Shown here piece after piece: positions 18,841 through 28,912 of a stretch of 64,000 nt of DNA. The notes beneath the pieces are model-generated. The model ran no database searches. It saw only the letters and a list, made by a program, of their open reading frames with translations, and was not told the origin of the DNA. The stretch is from Yimella lutea. GTDB taxonomy: Bacteria; Actinomycetota; Actinomycetes; Actinomycetales; Dermatophilaceae. The stretch covers positions 3,410,001 through 3,474,000 of the forward strand of contig NZ_VFMO01000001.1 in the NCBI RefSeq assembly GCF_006715095.1, given 5' to 3'. The position numbers and the translations under genes were made by a program. The number at the start of each line of letters is the position of its first letter. Within the stretch, counting starts at the first letter, position 1.

Positions 18841-19926
18841 TCAGATCTCGACGACGGAGCGCAGCACGTCGCCCCCGTGCATCTTGTCGAACGCGGACTC
18901 GACGTCGTTCAACCCGATCCGCTCGGTGATGAACGCGTCGAGGTCGAAGCGTCCCTGTCGGTACAGGTCGATGAGCATCGGGAAGTCGCGCGAGGGCAGG
19001 CAGTCGCCGTACCAGCTCGACTTCAGCGCGCCACCGCGACCGAACACCTCGATCAGTGGCAGTTCGATCTTCGTGTCCGGCGTCGGGACACCGACCAGAA
19101 CGACCGTGCCGGCGAGATCGCGGGCGAAGAACGCCTGCTCGTAGGTTTCGGGTCGGCCGACCGCTTCGACCACGACATCGGCGCCGAAGCCGCCGGTGAG
19201 TTCGCGGATGCGCTCGACGGCGTCCTCGTTCTTGGAGTTGACGGTGTGCGTTGCCCCGAAGACCTCGGCCTGCTCGAGCTTTCGGTCGTCGACATCGACC
19301 GCGATGATCGTCGTCGCTCCGGCGACCTTCGCTCCGGCGATCGCAGCGTTGCCGACGCCGCCACAACCAATGACCGCGACGGAGTCTCCACGGCCGACCT
19401 GGCCGGTGTTGACCGCCGCGCCGAAGCCGGCCATCACGCCGCAGCCGAGCAGACCGGCGGCAGCGGCGGACGCGTCCTGGTCGACCTTCGTGCACTGACC
19501 GGCCGCGACCAGGGTCTTCTCGATGAACGCACCGATGCCCAGCGCGGGCGAGAGCTCTGTGCCGTCGGTCAAGGTCATTTTCTGCTTTGCGTTGGCGGTG
19601 TCGAAGCAGTACCACGGCTTGCCTTTCGCGCAGGCGCGGCACTGACCGCAGACCGCGCGCCAGTTCAGCACCACGAAGTCGCCAGGCTTCACCTCGGTGA
19701 CCCCTTCGCCGACGGCCTCCACCCGTCCGGCGGCCTCGTGGCCGAGCAGGAACGGGAACTCGTCGTTGATGCCACCCTCGCGGTAGTGCAGATCGGTGTG
19801 GCAGACCCCGCAGGCCTCGATGGCGACGACCGCTTCACCCGGGCCGGGATCAGGCACGACAACGTCGACCACTTCCACCGGTGCGCCCTTGCTGCGGGCG
19901 ATGACACCTTTGACGGTCTGGGGCAT
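18841..19926 (-). CDS. mscR: S-(hydroxymethyl)mycothiol dehydrogenase
   Basis: A 361-residue zinc-dependent medium-chain dehydrogenase of the mycothiol-dependent formaldehyde dehydrogenase (MscR) type. It oxidises the formaldehyde-mycothiol adduct with NAD. Catalytic zinc ligands are in ACGVCHTD (Cys39) and GHE (His63, Glu64); the structural zinc cysteines are Cys93, 96, 99 and 107; the Rossmann motif is [14 protein letters not shown]. It leads a two-gene operon with the MBL-fold hydrolase. Mycothiol synthesis genes mshA and mshD are also in the window. A plain alcohol dehydrogenase is a less likely alternative. Confidence 0.87.
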   Translation of the reverse strand: MPQTVKGVIARSKGAPVEVVDVVVPDPGPGEAVVAIEACGVCHTDLHYREGGINDEFPFLLGHEAAGRVEAVGEGVTEVKPGDFVVLNWRAVCGQCRACAKGKPWYCFDTANAKQKMTLTDGTELSPALGIGAFIEKTLVAAGQCTKVDQDASAAAAGLLGCGVMAGFGAAVNTGQVGRGDSVAVIGCGGVGNAAIAGAKVAGATTIIAVDVDDRKLEQAEVFGATHTVNSKNEDAVERIRELTGGFGADVVVEAVGRPETYEQAFFARDLAGTVVLVGVPTPDTKIELPLIEVFGRGGALKSSWYGDCLPSRDFPMLIDLYRQGRFDLDAFITERIGLNDVESAFDKMHGGDVLRSVVEI

Positions 19927-19998
19927 TTGCGCACTTCCTCACGGTTTCGACACCTGCTCGAACTTCTTCCCCGTCAGCCTAGATGAGCTCGGGTACGT

Positions 19999-20034
19999 CG
20001 AAGGGCCCGACCGTCTCGCGGTCGAGCCCTTTCG
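19999..20034. terminator. hairpin upstream of mscR, downstream of the lipoprotein gene
   Basis: CGAAGGGC (19999-20006) pairs with the GCCCTTTCG region (20026-20034), and an inner stem CGACCG/CGGTCG (20008-20013 with 20019-20024) stacks on it. On the minus strand it follows the LpqE-like stop by 28 bases and should end that transcript. Confidence 0.6.
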
Positions 20035-20061
20035 TCGTCGGGTGGTGCGGTCGTTGCGGAC

Positions 20062-20622
20062 TCAGTGTCCGCCGCCGTCACCCTTCTCGGCCGAGTCGTC
20101 CGGACGGCTGCCCGGGTGCGTGACCTCTTCGCTGCCGTACGGTGGCTGATCGAGCACGACCGGCACGGAGACCCGCTTGCTGCCGCCGTCGGCGGTGGCG
20201 AACACGACCGTGGTGGACTCACCCGGGGGAACCGGGGTGGCGGGGATGTCGATCGGGGACACAGTGGCCTTACCGTCGCCGCTGGGCTTGCCGTCGAGGC
20301 GGACGGACTGCATCGGCGGGATGGAGACCTTGGTCGGCTGTCCGCCGGCCGGAGTGACTGTCAACTGCGCGGCAGTGTTGCCGTTGTTAGTAGCCAAACC
20401 CTGCATCGAGCCCTTGTCGCCCTTGCTCTTGGTGACTATGAGCACGTTCGACAGGTTGACCGTGCCGACCTCGGCGTTGTTGCCGTCGGAGGCGACGTAG
20501 TCCATGTCGGTGGTGGGTTCGCTGAAGTAGTAGCAGCCGCTCAGGGCAGTGCTGGCAACGCCGGCCACCAGCATCGCTCGAGCACCGCGGCGGACGGCCG
20601 GCCGGGAAGTCACACGTCGCAT
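20062..20622 (-). CDS. LpqE-like lipoprotein
   Basis: A 186-residue exported lipoprotein: Arg-rich N-terminus, hydrophobic core and lipobox LSGC with the lipidated Cys30. The mature part has the beta-rich pattern of LpqE-type proteins, with DVV-like strand repeats and a Gly/His/Asp tail (KGDGGGH). In M. tuberculosis lpqE (Rv3584) also lies next to carD in divergent orientation, exactly as here. The ATG at 20622 is preceded by a GTG one codon upstream that could also serve. Its molecular role is unknown. Confidence 0.8.
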   Translation of the reverse strand: MRRVTSRPAVRRGARAMLVAGVASTALSGCYYFSEPTTDMDYVASDGNNAEVGTVNLSNVLIVTKSKGDKGSMQGLATNNGNTAAQLTVTPAGGQPTKVSIPPMQSVRLDGKPSGDGKATVSPIDIPATPVPPGESTTVVFATADGGSKRVSVPVVLDQPPYGSEEVTHPGSRPDDSAEKGDGGGH

Positions 20623-20745
20623 CACATGTGCATGCTACCGGTCTGCCCGCCGCCCCGGGGCCCCACCCTGCACCGGCCCATGACGGGCCCACGCGAAGCA
20701 CGTGCGGCGACTCCTGTCAACCCCTCGGCCGCGATCTGTGCACGT

Positions 20746-20775
20746 CCGTTTGTGGCCTCTGACCTGCACAAACGG
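20746..20775. repeat. 9-bp inverted repeat in the lpqE-carD divergent region
   Basis: CCGTTTGTG (20746-20754) and CACAAACGG (20767-20775) are perfectly complementary across a 12-base loop, about 60 bases upstream of the carD start. It may be an operator or a fold in a long leader. Confidence 0.45.
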
Positions 20776-20833
20776 TTTCTGTGACCCCGGCCACCCGTGT
20801 TATCCTTGACTTCGCGAAAGGGGCACACAACAT

Positions 20834-21316
20834 ATGGTTTTCAAGGTCGGCGAGACGGTCGTTTACCCGCACCACGGGGCGGCTCTCATCGAAGAAATCA
20901 AGGTCCGAACGATCAAGGGCGTGGAAAAGCAGTACCTCGTCCTGAAGGTTGCCCAAGGCGACCTGACGATCGAGGTTCCGGCGGAGAACTGCGATCTCGT
21001 GGGTGTCCGCGATGTCGTCGGCAAGGAAGGCCTCGACCGTGTGTTCGAGGTGTTGCGTGCCGATCACACCGAGGAGCCGACCAACTGGTCGCGTCGCTAC
21101 AAGGCGAACCTCGAGAAGCTGGCATCCGGCGACGTCATCAAGGTGGCCGAGGTCGTGCGTGACCTGTGGCGCCGCGACCAGGACCGCGGCCTGTCCGCGG
21201 GTGAGAAGCGGATGCTCGCCAAGGCGCGCCAGATCCTCGTCTCCGAACTCGCGCTCGCCGAGCACACCAACGAGGACACCGCAGAGGCCACGCTGGACGA
21301 GGTCCTCGCGTCCTGA
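20834..21316 (+). CDS. carD: CarD-family RNA polymerase-binding regulator
   Basis: A 160-residue protein with the CarD N-terminal Tudor-like RNA polymerase interaction domain ([17 protein letters not shown], about 1-55) and a helical C-terminal DNA-contacting domain (about 60-155, with the conserved Trp85 in [10 protein letters not shown]). CarD binds the RNA polymerase beta subunit and stabilises open promoters, and is essential in mycobacteria. The ribosome site GAAAGGGG is about 11 bases upstream of the ATG. The order carD-ispD-ispF matches mycobacteria. Confidence 0.95.
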   Translation: MVFKVGETVVYPHHGAALIEEIKVRTIKGVEKQYLVLKVAQGDLTIEVPAENCDLVGVRDVVGKEGLDRVFEVLRADHTEEPTNWSRRYKANLEKLASGDVIKVAEVVRDLWRRDQDRGLSAGEKRMLAKARQILVSELALAEHTNEDTAEATLDEVLAS

Positions 21317-21357
21317 GTTCCATCACGAACAGCGACCACGCCCGCGGCACTCCTGCC

Positions 21358-22521
21358 GTGGGCGTCGTCATCGTCGCCGCCGGCATGGGCACCCGCCTCG
21401 GCGCGGGTATGCCCAAGGCTCTCGTCGATATTGGCGGTGATGCCCTGATCGTCCACGCGCTGCGTTCGGTACGTCAGGTCGGTCGGGTGTCCGACGTGGT
21501 CGTCGTCGTCCCGGGCGGGCACCGGGGCGAGTTCGAACCGTTGTGTGAGGGCGCCGTGCTCGTCGACGGCGGCGCTGAACGCACCGACTCGGTAGCCGCC
21601 GGACTGGCCGCGCTCTCCGACAGGACCGAAGTCGTCCTCGTGCACGACGCCGCTCGCGCCTTTGCTCCCCCGGCGTTGTTCGACGCCGTGATCGACGCCG
21701 TGCTGGGCGGTGCCCACGCGGTGGTCCCCGGCCTACCCGTGGTCGACACCGTGAAGCAGGTGGACGCCGGCGGTGTGGTGGTCGGTACGCCGGATCGCTC
21801 GTCACTACGTGCCGTTCAGACGCCGCAGGGTTTCCGCCGGTCCGCGCTCGTCCGGGCGCACTCCCGGGGTGGCCAGGCGACCGACGACGCGGCCCTGGTG
21901 GAGTCGGACGGCGGACACGTGGTGGTCGTCGACGGCGATCCCCGCGCGCTCAAGGTCACCGTTCCGGCCGACCTCGACGCAGTCCGGCGTCTGATCGCAA
22001 CCGACCCACAGGAGCAACTCATCGATTCGCCGCAGCATCCTGCACCCTTGCCCCGCACCGGGATCGGTGTCGATGTACACGGCTACGCCGATGACGAGCG
22101 ACCGCTGTCCCTCGCCTGCCTCACCTGGCCCGGTGAACGTGGAATCGAAGGACATTCCGACGGTGACGTCGCCGCTCACGCGGTGTGCGATGCCCTGCTG
22201 TCGGCCGCCGGTCTGGGTGACCTCGGCACTCAGTTCGGCGTCGACCGACCGCAGATGAAGGGGGCAACCGGCGCGGCGATGCTGGCCGACGTGCACGGCA
22301 CCCTCGAGCGAGCAGGTTTCCGCATCGGCAATGTCAGTGTGCAGATCATCGGTAACCGGCCGAAGGTGGGTCCGCGCCGCGAGGAAGCGCAACAGGCGAT
22401 CTCGGCCGCGCTCGGCGGGGCGCACGTCTCGGTCTCAGCAACGACCACCGATCACCTCGGCTTCCTGGGCCGCGGCGAGGGCATTGGCGCGATCGCCAAC
22501 GCGCTGGTCATCCGTGGCTGA
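21358..22521 (+). CDS. ispDF: fused IspD-IspF isoprenoid biosynthesis enzyme
   Basis: A 387-residue bifunctional protein. Residues 1-225 form IspD (2-C-methyl-D-erythritol 4-phosphate cytidylyltransferase), with [24 protein letters not shown] and TPQGFRR. Residues about 232-386 form IspF (2,4-cyclodiphosphate synthase), with [25 protein letters not shown] and [17 protein letters not shown]. They are the third and fifth steps of the MEP pathway. The same fusion is known in other bacteria, but mycobacteria have separate genes in this place. It starts at GTG 21358, 41 bases after carD, with no strong ribosome site. Confidence 0.93.
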   Translation: MGVVIVAAGMGTRLGAGMPKALVDIGGDALIVHALRSVRQVGRVSDVVVVVPGGHRGEFEPLCEGAVLVDGGAERTDSVAAGLAALSDRTEVVLVHDAARAFAPPALFDAVIDAVLGGAHAVVPGLPVVDTVKQVDAGGVVVGTPDRSSLRAVQTPQGFRRSALVRAHSRGGQATDDAALVESDGGHVVVVDGDPRALKVTVPADLDAVRRLIATDPQEQLIDSPQHPAPLPRTGIGVDVHGYADDERPLSLACLTWPGERGIEGHSDGDVAAHAVCDALLSAAGLGDLGTQFGVDRPQMKGATGAAMLADVHGTLERAGFRIGNVSVQIIGNRPKVGPRREEAQQAISAALGGAHVSVSATTTDHLGFLGRGEGIGAIANALVIRG

Positions 22522-22537
22522 CGCCCGAACGTGAACG

Positions 22538-22562
22538 AGCCCCTGCAGATTCTGCAGAGGCT
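22538..22562. terminator. terminator between ispDF and phoU
   Basis: An 11-bp stem with one mismatch (22538-22548 with 22552-22562) and a 3-base loop, built around two CTGCAG boxes, lies between convergent stop codons. Confidence 0.6.
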
Positions 22563-22592
22563 GGTCCATGGCGCAGAAGGCGCCGGAGAATG

Positions 22593-23258
22593 TCAGCGCT
22601 CCAGGCCCTCGTCCGGGTCGCCGTACCGGCCGGTGACCAGGTAGACGATGCGGTCCGCGACGGCGACGGCGTGGTCGCCGAATCGCTCGTAGTAGCGCGA
22701 CAGCAGCGTGACGTCGACCGCGGTCTCGGTCGGGTGGTTCCAGCCCTCGCTGTGCAGGGCGGCGAAGATCTGCCGGTGCAGGTCGTCCATGCGGTCGTCC
22801 AGGCGCTCGATCTCCTGCGCTGCGTGGACGTCCTTACTGTCGATCGCCTCGCCGGTCTTCTTCGCCAGGTCGATCGCGCACTCCGACATCGAGGTGATGT
22901 GCGGCAGCACTTCCTGCGGAACGGCCTGCTTCGGGTAACGCATCCGGGCGATCTTCGCGATGTGGCGGGCCAGGTCGCCCATCCGCTCGATGTCAGATGC
23001 CATGTGCATGGCGGTGACGACCATCCGCAGGTCGGTGGCCACCGGCTGCTGACGGGCCAGCAGGTCGACCGCCAGGTCGTCGACCTGGCGTCGCACGGTG
23101 TCGATGTCGTCGTCCGCAGCGATGACGCTCTCGGCCACGCCGAGGTCGGTGTTCACGAGTGCGTCGGTGGCGCGCTTCATCGCAGTACCGACCATCTCGG
23201 TCATGTGAACGAGCTGATCGGAAACACGATCGAGGTCGTCGTGGAAGGCGTTGCGCAT
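22593..23258 (-). CDS. phoU: phosphate transport system regulator PhoU
   Basis: A 221-residue all-helical protein made of two PhoU repeats (about 5-110 and 115-210). Each carries the metal-cluster signature E/D-x3-D-x3 (for example AMHMASDIERMGDLARH and LLSRYYERFGDHA). PhoU links the Pst transporter to the SenX3-type sensor kinase and holds the system off when phosphate is plentiful. It is divergent from senX3-regX3, with a 227-base shared region that contains single GGTGAAC half-sites (23281-23287 and 23394-23400) but no paired PHO box. The ATG at 23258 is preceded by AAGGA. Confidence 0.93.
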   Translation of the reverse strand: MRNAFHDDLDRVSDQLVHMTEMVGTAMKRATDALVNTDLGVAESVIAADDDIDTVRRQVDDLAVDLLARQQPVATDLRMVVTAMHMASDIERMGDLARHIAKIARMRYPKQAVPQEVLPHITSMSECAIDLAKKTGEAIDSKDVHAAQEIERLDDRMDDLHRQIFAALHSEGWNHPTETAVDVTLLSRYYERFGDHAVAVADRIVYLVTGRYGDPDEGLER

Positions 23259-23494
23259 GCTTGGGGAATCCTTGCTTCGGGGTGAACTCGAAAGAAGCCG
23301 AGATGGACGGGCGGTTTTGCCGGCCTCGACCGGCTTCACCGGTCGTGGCCCATTGTGCCCCAGACCGGCGACTCGCTGAGGGTCGCAGGCCGCGGTGAAC
23401 GGCGACAAACGCGCAGGTTAACGGCCGATGGCTCGCAGTCGTACGCGTCTGACCAGCACCGACGACGCTTCACCGACCCCGTACATTGGGCCGC

Positions 23495-24682
23495 GTGTTG
23501 GAGGTCCTAATCGCCCTGAGCGCCCTGTGCGTGGGCCTCGTCATCGGCTGGTCGGCCGCCAGACGTCGGACTGCCGAGACCTCCGCGAAGAGCATCGCCA
23601 CCACGCACACCAACCCGGAGCCGATCGCCCCGGAGGCCGCCGAGATCCTCGATGCGTTGCGCTCGGTCTCGCTGGTCGTCGACGCCAGCGACCGCGTGGT
23701 GCGGGCGAGCCCGTCCGCAGCGGCGCTGGGCCTCGTCCGCGGGCAAGAGATCGTGCATGAGCAACTGCGCACCCTCGTGCGCACGTCTCGGCGAGACAAG
23801 GACCTGCACGAACTCGAACTCGACCTGACCCGCGGACTCAACGGCGCCGGACGCCTGGTGCTCGGGGTGCGGGTGACGCCACTGTCCGACGACCACGTCC
23901 TCATCCTGCTCGACGACCGCTCGCAGCTGCGACGCGTCGAGGAGACCCGGCGTGACTTCGTGGTCAACGTCAGTCACGAACTCAAGACTCCCGTCGCCGG
24001 ACTCAGTCTGTTGTCAGAGGCCATCGACGATGCTCGCGACGATCCGGAGGCGGTGCACCGGTTCACCAAGCGGATGCGCACCGAGGCCGACCGCATCAAC
24101 CGGTTGGTCATGGAGATCGTCGAGTTCTCCAGGTTGCAGGTCGCAGAGACCCTCGACGATCCGCAGCGCGTCGACGTGCGCGAGTGCGTCGCGGAGGCCA
24201 TCGAGCATATGCGGCTGATGGCCGACGAACGCAATATCGGCATTCAGGCGCACGACGAGGGCAACCGCGCCGAGGTGTTCGGCGACCCCGACCTGATCAC
24301 CACCGCCGTGCGCAACCTGATCGAGAACGCAGTCAACTACTCCGGCAGCGGCACGCGGGTGGACGTCGCCGTGAAGGGCTCGCCCGACCTGGTCACCGTT
24401 GCAGTGAAGGATCAAGGCAGCGGCATCCCGGCCGGCGAGATCGAGCGCGTCTTCGAACGCTTCTACCGCGTCGACGCCGCCCGGTCGCGACGCACCGGCG
24501 GCACGGGGCTCGGCCTTGCCATCGTCAAACATATCTGCGCCAACCACGGCGGTGAGGTCACCGCGTGGTCCGAGGAGGGCCACGGCTCGACCTTCACCAT
24601 CCGGCTGCCGGCCGCACATCCCGAACCCTCCGAAACAACGATCGACCGACCGGTCGACGAAGCCCGAAAGGTCACCCCATGA
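23495..24682 (+). CDS. senX3: sensor histidine kinase SenX3
   Basis: About 395 residues: one N-terminal membrane segment (about 2-20), a PAS-like region (about 50-140), the dimerisation domain with phospho-acceptor His in NVSHELKTP (near residue 161) and the ATPase domain with NLIENAVNYS, DQGSGIP and GGTGLGLAIV. It senses phosphate limitation together with PhoU and the Pst system and phosphorylates RegX3. The GTG at 23495 is chosen; a TTG three codons upstream is possible, and no clear ribosome site decides. Its stop overlaps the regX3 start by four bases (ATGA). Confidence 0.92.
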   Translation: MLEVLIALSALCVGLVIGWSAARRRTAETSAKSIATTHTNPEPIAPEAAEILDALRSVSLVVDASDRVVRASPSAAALGLVRGQEIVHEQLRTLVRTSRRDKDLHELELDLTRGLNGAGRLVLGVRVTPLSDDHVLILLDDRSQLRRVEETRRDFVVNVSHELKTPVAGLSLLSEAIDDARDDPEAVHRFTKRMRTEADRINRLVMEIVEFSRLQVAETLDDPQRVDVRECVAEAIEHMRLMADERNIGIQAHDEGNRAEVFGDPDLITTAVRNLIENAVNYSGSGTRVDVAVKGSPDLVTVAVKDQGSGIPAGEIERVFERFYRVDAARSRRTGGTGLGLAIVKHICANHGGEVTAWSEEGHGSTFTIRLPAAHPEPSETTIDRPVDEARKVTP

Positions 24683-25362
24683 CGCGCATCCTGCTGGTCG
24701 AGGACGAGGAGTCGCTGTCCGACCCGTTGTCCTACCTGTTGTCCAAGGAGGGCTACGAGGTGTCGGTCGCGGAGACCGGACCGGACGCGCTGCTCGACTT
24801 CGATCGCAAGGGCGCCGACCTCGTCCTGCTCGACCTGATGCTGCCCGGAATGTCCGGCACCGAGGTGTGCCGGGTGATCCGGCAGAAGGCGAACGTGCCG
24901 ATCATCATGCTGACCGCCAAGGACAGCGAGGTCGACAAGATCGTCGGGCTCGAGATCGGCGCGGACGACTACGTCACCAAGCCGTATTCCTCCCGCGAAC
25001 TGCTCGCCCGCATCAAGGCGGTGCTGCGCCGTGGCCAGGACACCGGGGAGCTCATGCCCGCCACCCTGCAGAGCGGACCGGTGCGCATGGACGTCGAACG
25101 CCACACGGTCAGTGTTCAGGGCGAGCCGGTTTCGTTACCGCTCAAGGAGTTCGAGCTGCTCGAGCTGCTGCTGCGCAACGCCGGACGCGTGCTCACCCGG
25201 GGTCAGCTGATCGACCGCGTCTGGGGCAGCGACTACGTCGGTGACACCAAGACGCTCGACGTGCACGTCAAGCGGCTGCGCGCGAAGATCGAGGAAGACC
25301 CGGGCAACCCGAAGGTGATCGTCACCGTCCGCGGCCTGGGCTACAAGTACGAAGGCAGCTGA
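24679..25362 (+). CDS. regX3: response regulator RegX3
   Basis: A 227-residue OmpR/PhoB-type regulator. The receiver domain (1-115) has the acidic pair DE (9-10), phosphorylation site Asp52 and Lys101; the winged-helix DNA-binding domain spans about 130-225 with VWGSDYVGDTKTLDVHVKRLR. It is the partner of SenX3 and the likely activator of the PHO box upstream of pstS in this window. It begins four bases before the senX3 stop. The order senX3-regX3 next to gpm, YbjN and mshA is the mycobacterial order. Confidence 0.93.
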   Translation: MTRILLVEDEESLSDPLSYLLSKEGYEVSVAETGPDALLDFDRKGADLVLLDLMLPGMSGTEVCRVIRQKANVPIIMLTAKDSEVDKIVGLEIGADDYVTKPYSSRELLARIKAVLRRGQDTGELMPATLQSGPVRMDVERHTVSVQGEPVSLPLKEFELLELLLRNAGRVLTRGQLIDRVWGSDYVGDTKTLDVHVKRLRAKIEEDPGNPKVIVTVRGLGYKYEGS

Positions 25363-25372
25363 CACACGCCGA

Positions 25373-25416
25373 AAGTCCGCAGAACCGGCGAATTGACGCG
25401 CGCGTTCTGCGGACTT
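25373..25416. terminator. bidirectional terminator between regX3 and gpm
   Basis: A perfect 13-bp stem (AAGTCCGCAGAAC at 25373-25385 with 25404-25416) and an 18-base loop separate the convergent genes. Confidence 0.75.
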
Positions 25417-25421
25417 ACGTT

Positions 25422-26165
25422 TCAGCGGCCTTGGTTGGCGACCGCCTCGGCAGCCGCCTTCGCGGACTCGGGGTCGAGGTACTTTCCGCCCTTGACGGTG
25501 GGCTTGAAATGCTCGTCGAGTTCGTAGACCAGCGGCATTCCGGTCGGGATGTTGAGGCCGACGATGTCGTCGTCGGAGATCCCGTCGAGGTGCTTCACCA
25601 TCGCGCGCAGGCTGTTGCCATGAGCGGCGACCAGAACGGTCTTGCCGTCCTTCAGGTCGGGAATGATCGAGCCCTCCCAGTACGGCAGGAAGCGCTCGAT
25701 GACGTCCTTCAGGCACTCGGTGCGCGGCGCGTCATCGCCGAGATCGGCGTACCGCGGGTCACCGTCCTGGGAGAACTCGGCGCCGGGCTCGATGGGCGGC
25801 GGCGGGGTGTCGAACGACCGGCGCCAGGTCATGAACTGCTCCTCGCCGAACTCCTCCAGCGTGGCCTTCTTGTCCTTGCCCTGGAGGGCGCCGTAGTGAC
25901 GCTCGTTCAGGCGCCACGACCGGTTCACCGGGATCCAGTGACGGTCGGCGACGTCGAGGGCGAGGTGGGCGGTCGTGATCGCGCGGCGCAGCAGCGAGGT
26001 ATGCACGACGTCGGGCAGGACGTCTGCTTCCTTCAACAGCTTGCCGCCGTTCGCGGCCTCGGAGCGGCCCTTCTCGGTGAGGTCGACGTCGACCCAGCCG
26101 GTGAAGAGGTTCTTGGCGTTCCAGTCGGATTCGCCGTGACGCAGCAGCACGAGTGTGTAGGTCAT
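25422..26165 (-). CDS. gpmA: 2,3-bisphosphoglycerate-dependent phosphoglycerate mutase
   Basis: A 247-residue glycolytic enzyme that interconverts 3- and 2-phosphoglycerate. The catalytic His is in [12 protein letters not shown] (His10), with the second histidine in AAHGNSLRA. The substrate-binding segment [13 protein letters not shown] and the family's extended insert for the dimer are present, so it is the cofactor-dependent type rather than a general histidine phosphatase. The start is ATG 26165. It follows the YbjN gene after 34 bases. Confidence 0.95.
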   Translation of the reverse strand: MTYTLVLLRHGESDWNAKNLFTGWVDVDLTEKGRSEAANGGKLLKEADVLPDVVHTSLLRRAITTAHLALDVADRHWIPVNRSWRLNERHYGALQGKDKKATLEEFGEEQFMTWRRSFDTPPPPIEPGAEFSQDGDPRYADLGDDAPRTECLKDVIERFLPYWEGSIIPDLKDGKTVLVAAHGNSLRAMVKHLDGISDDDIVGLNIPTGMPLVYELDEHFKPTVKGGKYLDPESAKAAAEAVANQGR

Positions 26166-26199
26166 GACTCCAGCCTAACCACCGACATACGTGCCGTGG

Positions 26200-26691
26200 T
26201 CAGGCCAGCAGGTGCTTGAACGCCTCGAGGTTGCGGGTGGATTCACCGCGCGAAATTCGCCACTCCCATTCCTTCTTCATCGAGGTCAGGAAGCCGAGCA
26301 CCAACAGGTCGTTGAAGGGCTCGTCCGCTGCGCGCAGGACGGCACCGAGCAGCTTGTCGAGGTAGGTCTCGTCGACGGCGGCGAGCGGGACGCGTCCGCC
26401 GACGTACACGTCGCCGGAGGAATCGATCGAGTACGCGAGACCTGGCAGCTTGAGGTTGCGGCGCAACAGGAACGTGTAGAAGTCGAGGTGGTTCTCATCA
26501 GGCTGCCTGATGACGAATGCGGCTGTGATCAGGTCGTTCTCACCGACCGTGAGGGACGTGACCGTCTTCAGCTTCTTCTCCCCCGGGAGGGTGACGACGT
26601 ACTCGCCGTCGTTGACCCCGGCCTCCCATTCCAGTTCGTTGTCGGCCAGGACCCCTTCCAGGACCGCCGCGACGTCGTCGCGCAGGCTCAC
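26200..26691 (-). CDS. YbjN-domain protein
   Basis: A 163-residue soluble protein with a YbjN fold (about 5-140), which resembles type III secretion chaperones. It is the counterpart of Rv0487, which also sits between mshA and gpm1 in M. tuberculosis. Members may act as chaperone-like modulators; in enterobacteria YbjN affects stress responses and motility, but no actinobacterial function is settled. It starts at GTG 26691, overlapping the mshA stop by four bases (GTGA), so its translation should depend on mshA. Confidence 0.85.
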   Translation of the reverse strand: MSLRDDVAAVLEGVLADNELEWEAGVNDGEYVVTLPGEKKLKTVTSLTVGENDLITAAFVIRQPDENHLDFYTFLLRRNLKLPGLAYSIDSSGDVYVGGRVPLAAVDETYLDKLLGAVLRAADEPFNDLLVLGFLTSMKKEWEWRISRGESTRNLEAFKHLLA

Positions 26692-27998
26692 GGCACTACC
26701 GCAGTCGGCACCGTCGCGAAGTCGAGGTGCGTGTCATACGGCCGCGGCGGCGCCTCACAGGCGTGCCGGTAGACGTCGAACAGCTTGTCGGTCGTCGCAT
26801 CCCAGGAGAACTCGCGGGCCCGCGCAATCGCGTTGTCGGTCATTGTTTTCCGCCTCTCGTCGTCGTCCAGCAGGCCGGCGAGCACCGACGCCCACTCGTT
26901 GGGATCGTGCGAGTCGACCAGCACACCCCCGTCGCCCACTGCCGTCGGGAGCCCACCGACGTTCGCAGCGACCACCGGTGTGCCGCACGCCATGGACTCG
27001 ATCGCGACCAGGCCGAAGGATTCGGAGTGGGAGGGCACGACGGTCAGGTCGGCCGCCGCGAACCAGCGGGCGAGTTCGGTGCGGCTCTGCGGAGGCACGA
27101 ACTGCACGACGTCGGCGACGCCGAGTTCGCGCGCCATCGCCTGCAGCGCACGGGGACGCTCCCGCCCGCTGCCACTCGGACCGCCGAGGATCGCGACCAC
27201 TGTCCGACCGCGGCGCTCCGGTTCGCGTTCGATCATCCTCGCGACGGCCTTGACCAGCACGTCCGGGGCCTTGAGCGGCTGGATGCGTCCGACGAACAGC
27301 AGCACATCGGCGTCCTCGGGCAGCCCCAGTTCGCGGCGGCACGCCGACTTGCCGGCCGGCCTGAGGACGTCGAGGTCGACGCCCGGGGGCACGACGCGGA
27401 CCCGTTCGGGATCGGCGTCGTACAACTCCACGAGTTCGCGGGCTTCGGTATCGGTGTTGGCGATCAACCAACCGGCCACCTTGACGACCTGCTCCTCGCC
27501 GATCTCGCGACCCTTGGGTTCGGGCCGATCGCCTGCTGCGAGAGCACGATTCTTGACGCGGCTCATCGTGTGCATGGTGTGGACCAGCGGCACGTTCCAC
27601 CGGTCGGCGGCCAGCCAGCCGACCTGACCGGACAGCCAGTAGTGGGAGTGGACCAGGTCGTAATGCCCCTCCGGGCTGATGGCGACGAATCGCATCACTC
27701 CCGCCGCGAACGCGCACAGTTGTCCGGGCAGATCCTCCTTGTCGAGACCCTCGTACGGCCCGGCGTCGATGTGTCGCACGATCACGTTGGGTGCGAGGGT
27801 GACGACCTCCGCCAGGCTCGCGGACGTTCGACGGGTGAAGATCTCGACCTCGACGCCCCGCGCACCCAGCCGCTTCGCGGTCTCCACCACGTACACGTTG
27901 AGCCCGCCCGCGTCGCCCGTACCGGGCTGGTCGAGCGGCGAGGTGTGGACACTGATCATCGCCACCCGCTGCACCGGGCATCCGCTGGACTCGGTCAT
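26688..27998 (-). CDS. mshA: D-inositol-3-phosphate glycosyltransferase MshA
   Basis: A 436-residue GT4-type glycosyltransferase that joins GlcNAc from UDP-GlcNAc to inositol-3-phosphate, the first step of mycothiol synthesis. Visible are the N-terminal [20 protein letters not shown] sugar-acceptor loop, the [14 protein letters not shown] core and the [20 protein letters not shown] nucleotide-sugar motif. The ATG at 27998 matches the family start; the long frame upstream is not used. It is co-translated with the YbjN gene. mshD lies 10 kb away, and mshB and mshC are not in the window. Confidence 0.93.
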   Translation of the reverse strand: MTESSGCPVQRVAMISVHTSPLDQPGTGDAGGLNVYVVETAKRLGARGVEVEIFTRRTSASLAEVVTLAPNVIVRHIDAGPYEGLDKEDLPGQLCAFAAGVMRFVAISPEGHYDLVHSHYWLSGQVGWLAADRWNVPLVHTMHTMSRVKNRALAAGDRPEPKGREIGEEQVVKVAGWLIANTDTEARELVELYDADPERVRVVPPGVDLDVLRPAGKSACRRELGLPEDADVLLFVGRIQPLKAPDVLVKAVARMIEREPERRGRTVVAILGGPSGSGRERPRALQAMARELGVADVVQFVPPQSRTELARWFAAADLTVVPSHSESFGLVAIESMACGTPVVAANVGGLPTAVGDGGVLVDSHDPNEWASVLAGLLDDDERRKTMTDNAIARAREFSWDATTDKLFDVYRHACEAPPRPYDTHLDFATVPTAVVP

Positions 27999-28117
27999 GC
28001 GGCTCAGTCTCTCACCCGCGAAAGTCGTCCGGTCGTGGTCTCGGTCGCGGCGCTCGCCCCACGGGGCTCGCACCCAGTCGACCACCGCCTGAGTGAGCTC
28101 GTATCTAGGCTGAGCGG

Positions 28118-28912
28118 GTGGCCTCTGCACGTCCGGTGGGCGCGATCACACGCGGCACCACGAACCCCAATCGCCTGCGCCGGTGCGACCGGTGGCTGGT
28201 GGCCACCCAGCGACATCGCCTGACGGCCCCGCTCGGCGCGCCCCTGGTGGTGGATCTCGGGTACGGCGCATCACCGGTCACCGCCGTGGAACTACGCGAC
28301 CGGCTCCGCGCCGTACGCCCGGACGTCCGGGTCGTCGGAGTCGAGATCAACCCCGCCAGGGTGCGCGCGGCGCAGCACCTACAGGACGACACGCTCAGCT
28401 TCCGCATCGGCGGATTCGAGCTGCCGGTGGACGGGAAGGTCGACGTGGTCCGCGCGTTCAACGTGCTGCGCCAGTACGACGAGTCCGAGGTGGAGTCTTC
28501 GTGGAGCCTTGTGCAACAACGTCTTTCACCGACCGGGATCTTTGTCGACGGGACCTGCGACGAGGTCGGGCGACTGGCCACCTGGGTGACGCTCGACCGT
28601 CGCTCACCGCTGAGCTTGACCTTCTCCTGGCGGCTCGGGGGGCTGGACACACCGTCGGTGATCGCCGAACGTCTGCCCAAGGCACTGATCCACCGCAACG
28701 TGCCGGGTGAACCGATCCACGAGTTTGTGCGGACCTTCGACCGTGCGTGGGCGACGGCTGCGCCGCACGGTTCGTTCGGTGCCCGGCAACGCTTCCTGGC
28801 GGCGGTCGACACCGTCCGTGCAGACGGCTGGCCCGTCCTGCACGGGCGCAGTCGCCACAGGCTCGGCGAACTCAGCGTGGAGTGGTCTGCGGTCGCCCCG
28901 AATCGGAGGTGA
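28118..28912 (+). CDS. class I SAM-dependent methyltransferase
   Basis: A 264-residue protein with a Rossmann SAM-binding core: motif [21 protein letters not shown], an acidic loop [11 protein letters not shown], and a post-I segment [14 protein letters not shown]. The C-terminal half (about 170-260) is specific to a family often found beside mshA in actinobacteria; a basic tail ends the protein. The methyl acceptor is unknown. It starts at GTG 28118 and is divergent from mshA, with 119 bases between, and its TGA directly abuts the convergent manA stop. Confidence 0.75.
   Translation: MASARPVGAITRGTTNPNRLRRCDRWLVATQRHRLTAPLGAPLVVDLGYGASPVTAVELRDRLRAVRPDVRVVGVEINPARVRAAQHLQDDTLSFRIGGFELPVDGKVDVVRAFNVLRQYDESEVESSWSLVQQRLSPTGIFVDGTCDEVGRLATWVTLDRRSPLSLTFSWRLGGLDTPSVIAERLPKALIHRNVPGEPIHEFVRTFDRAWATAAPHGSFGARQRFLAAVDTVRADGWPVLHGRSRHRLGELSVEWSAVAPNRR

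Noticed and set aside
23281..23400. PHO box at phoU/senX3
   Set aside because: GGTGAAC half-sites at 23,281 and 23,394 are single and lack an 11-bp partner, so they are not called as a regulatory site.
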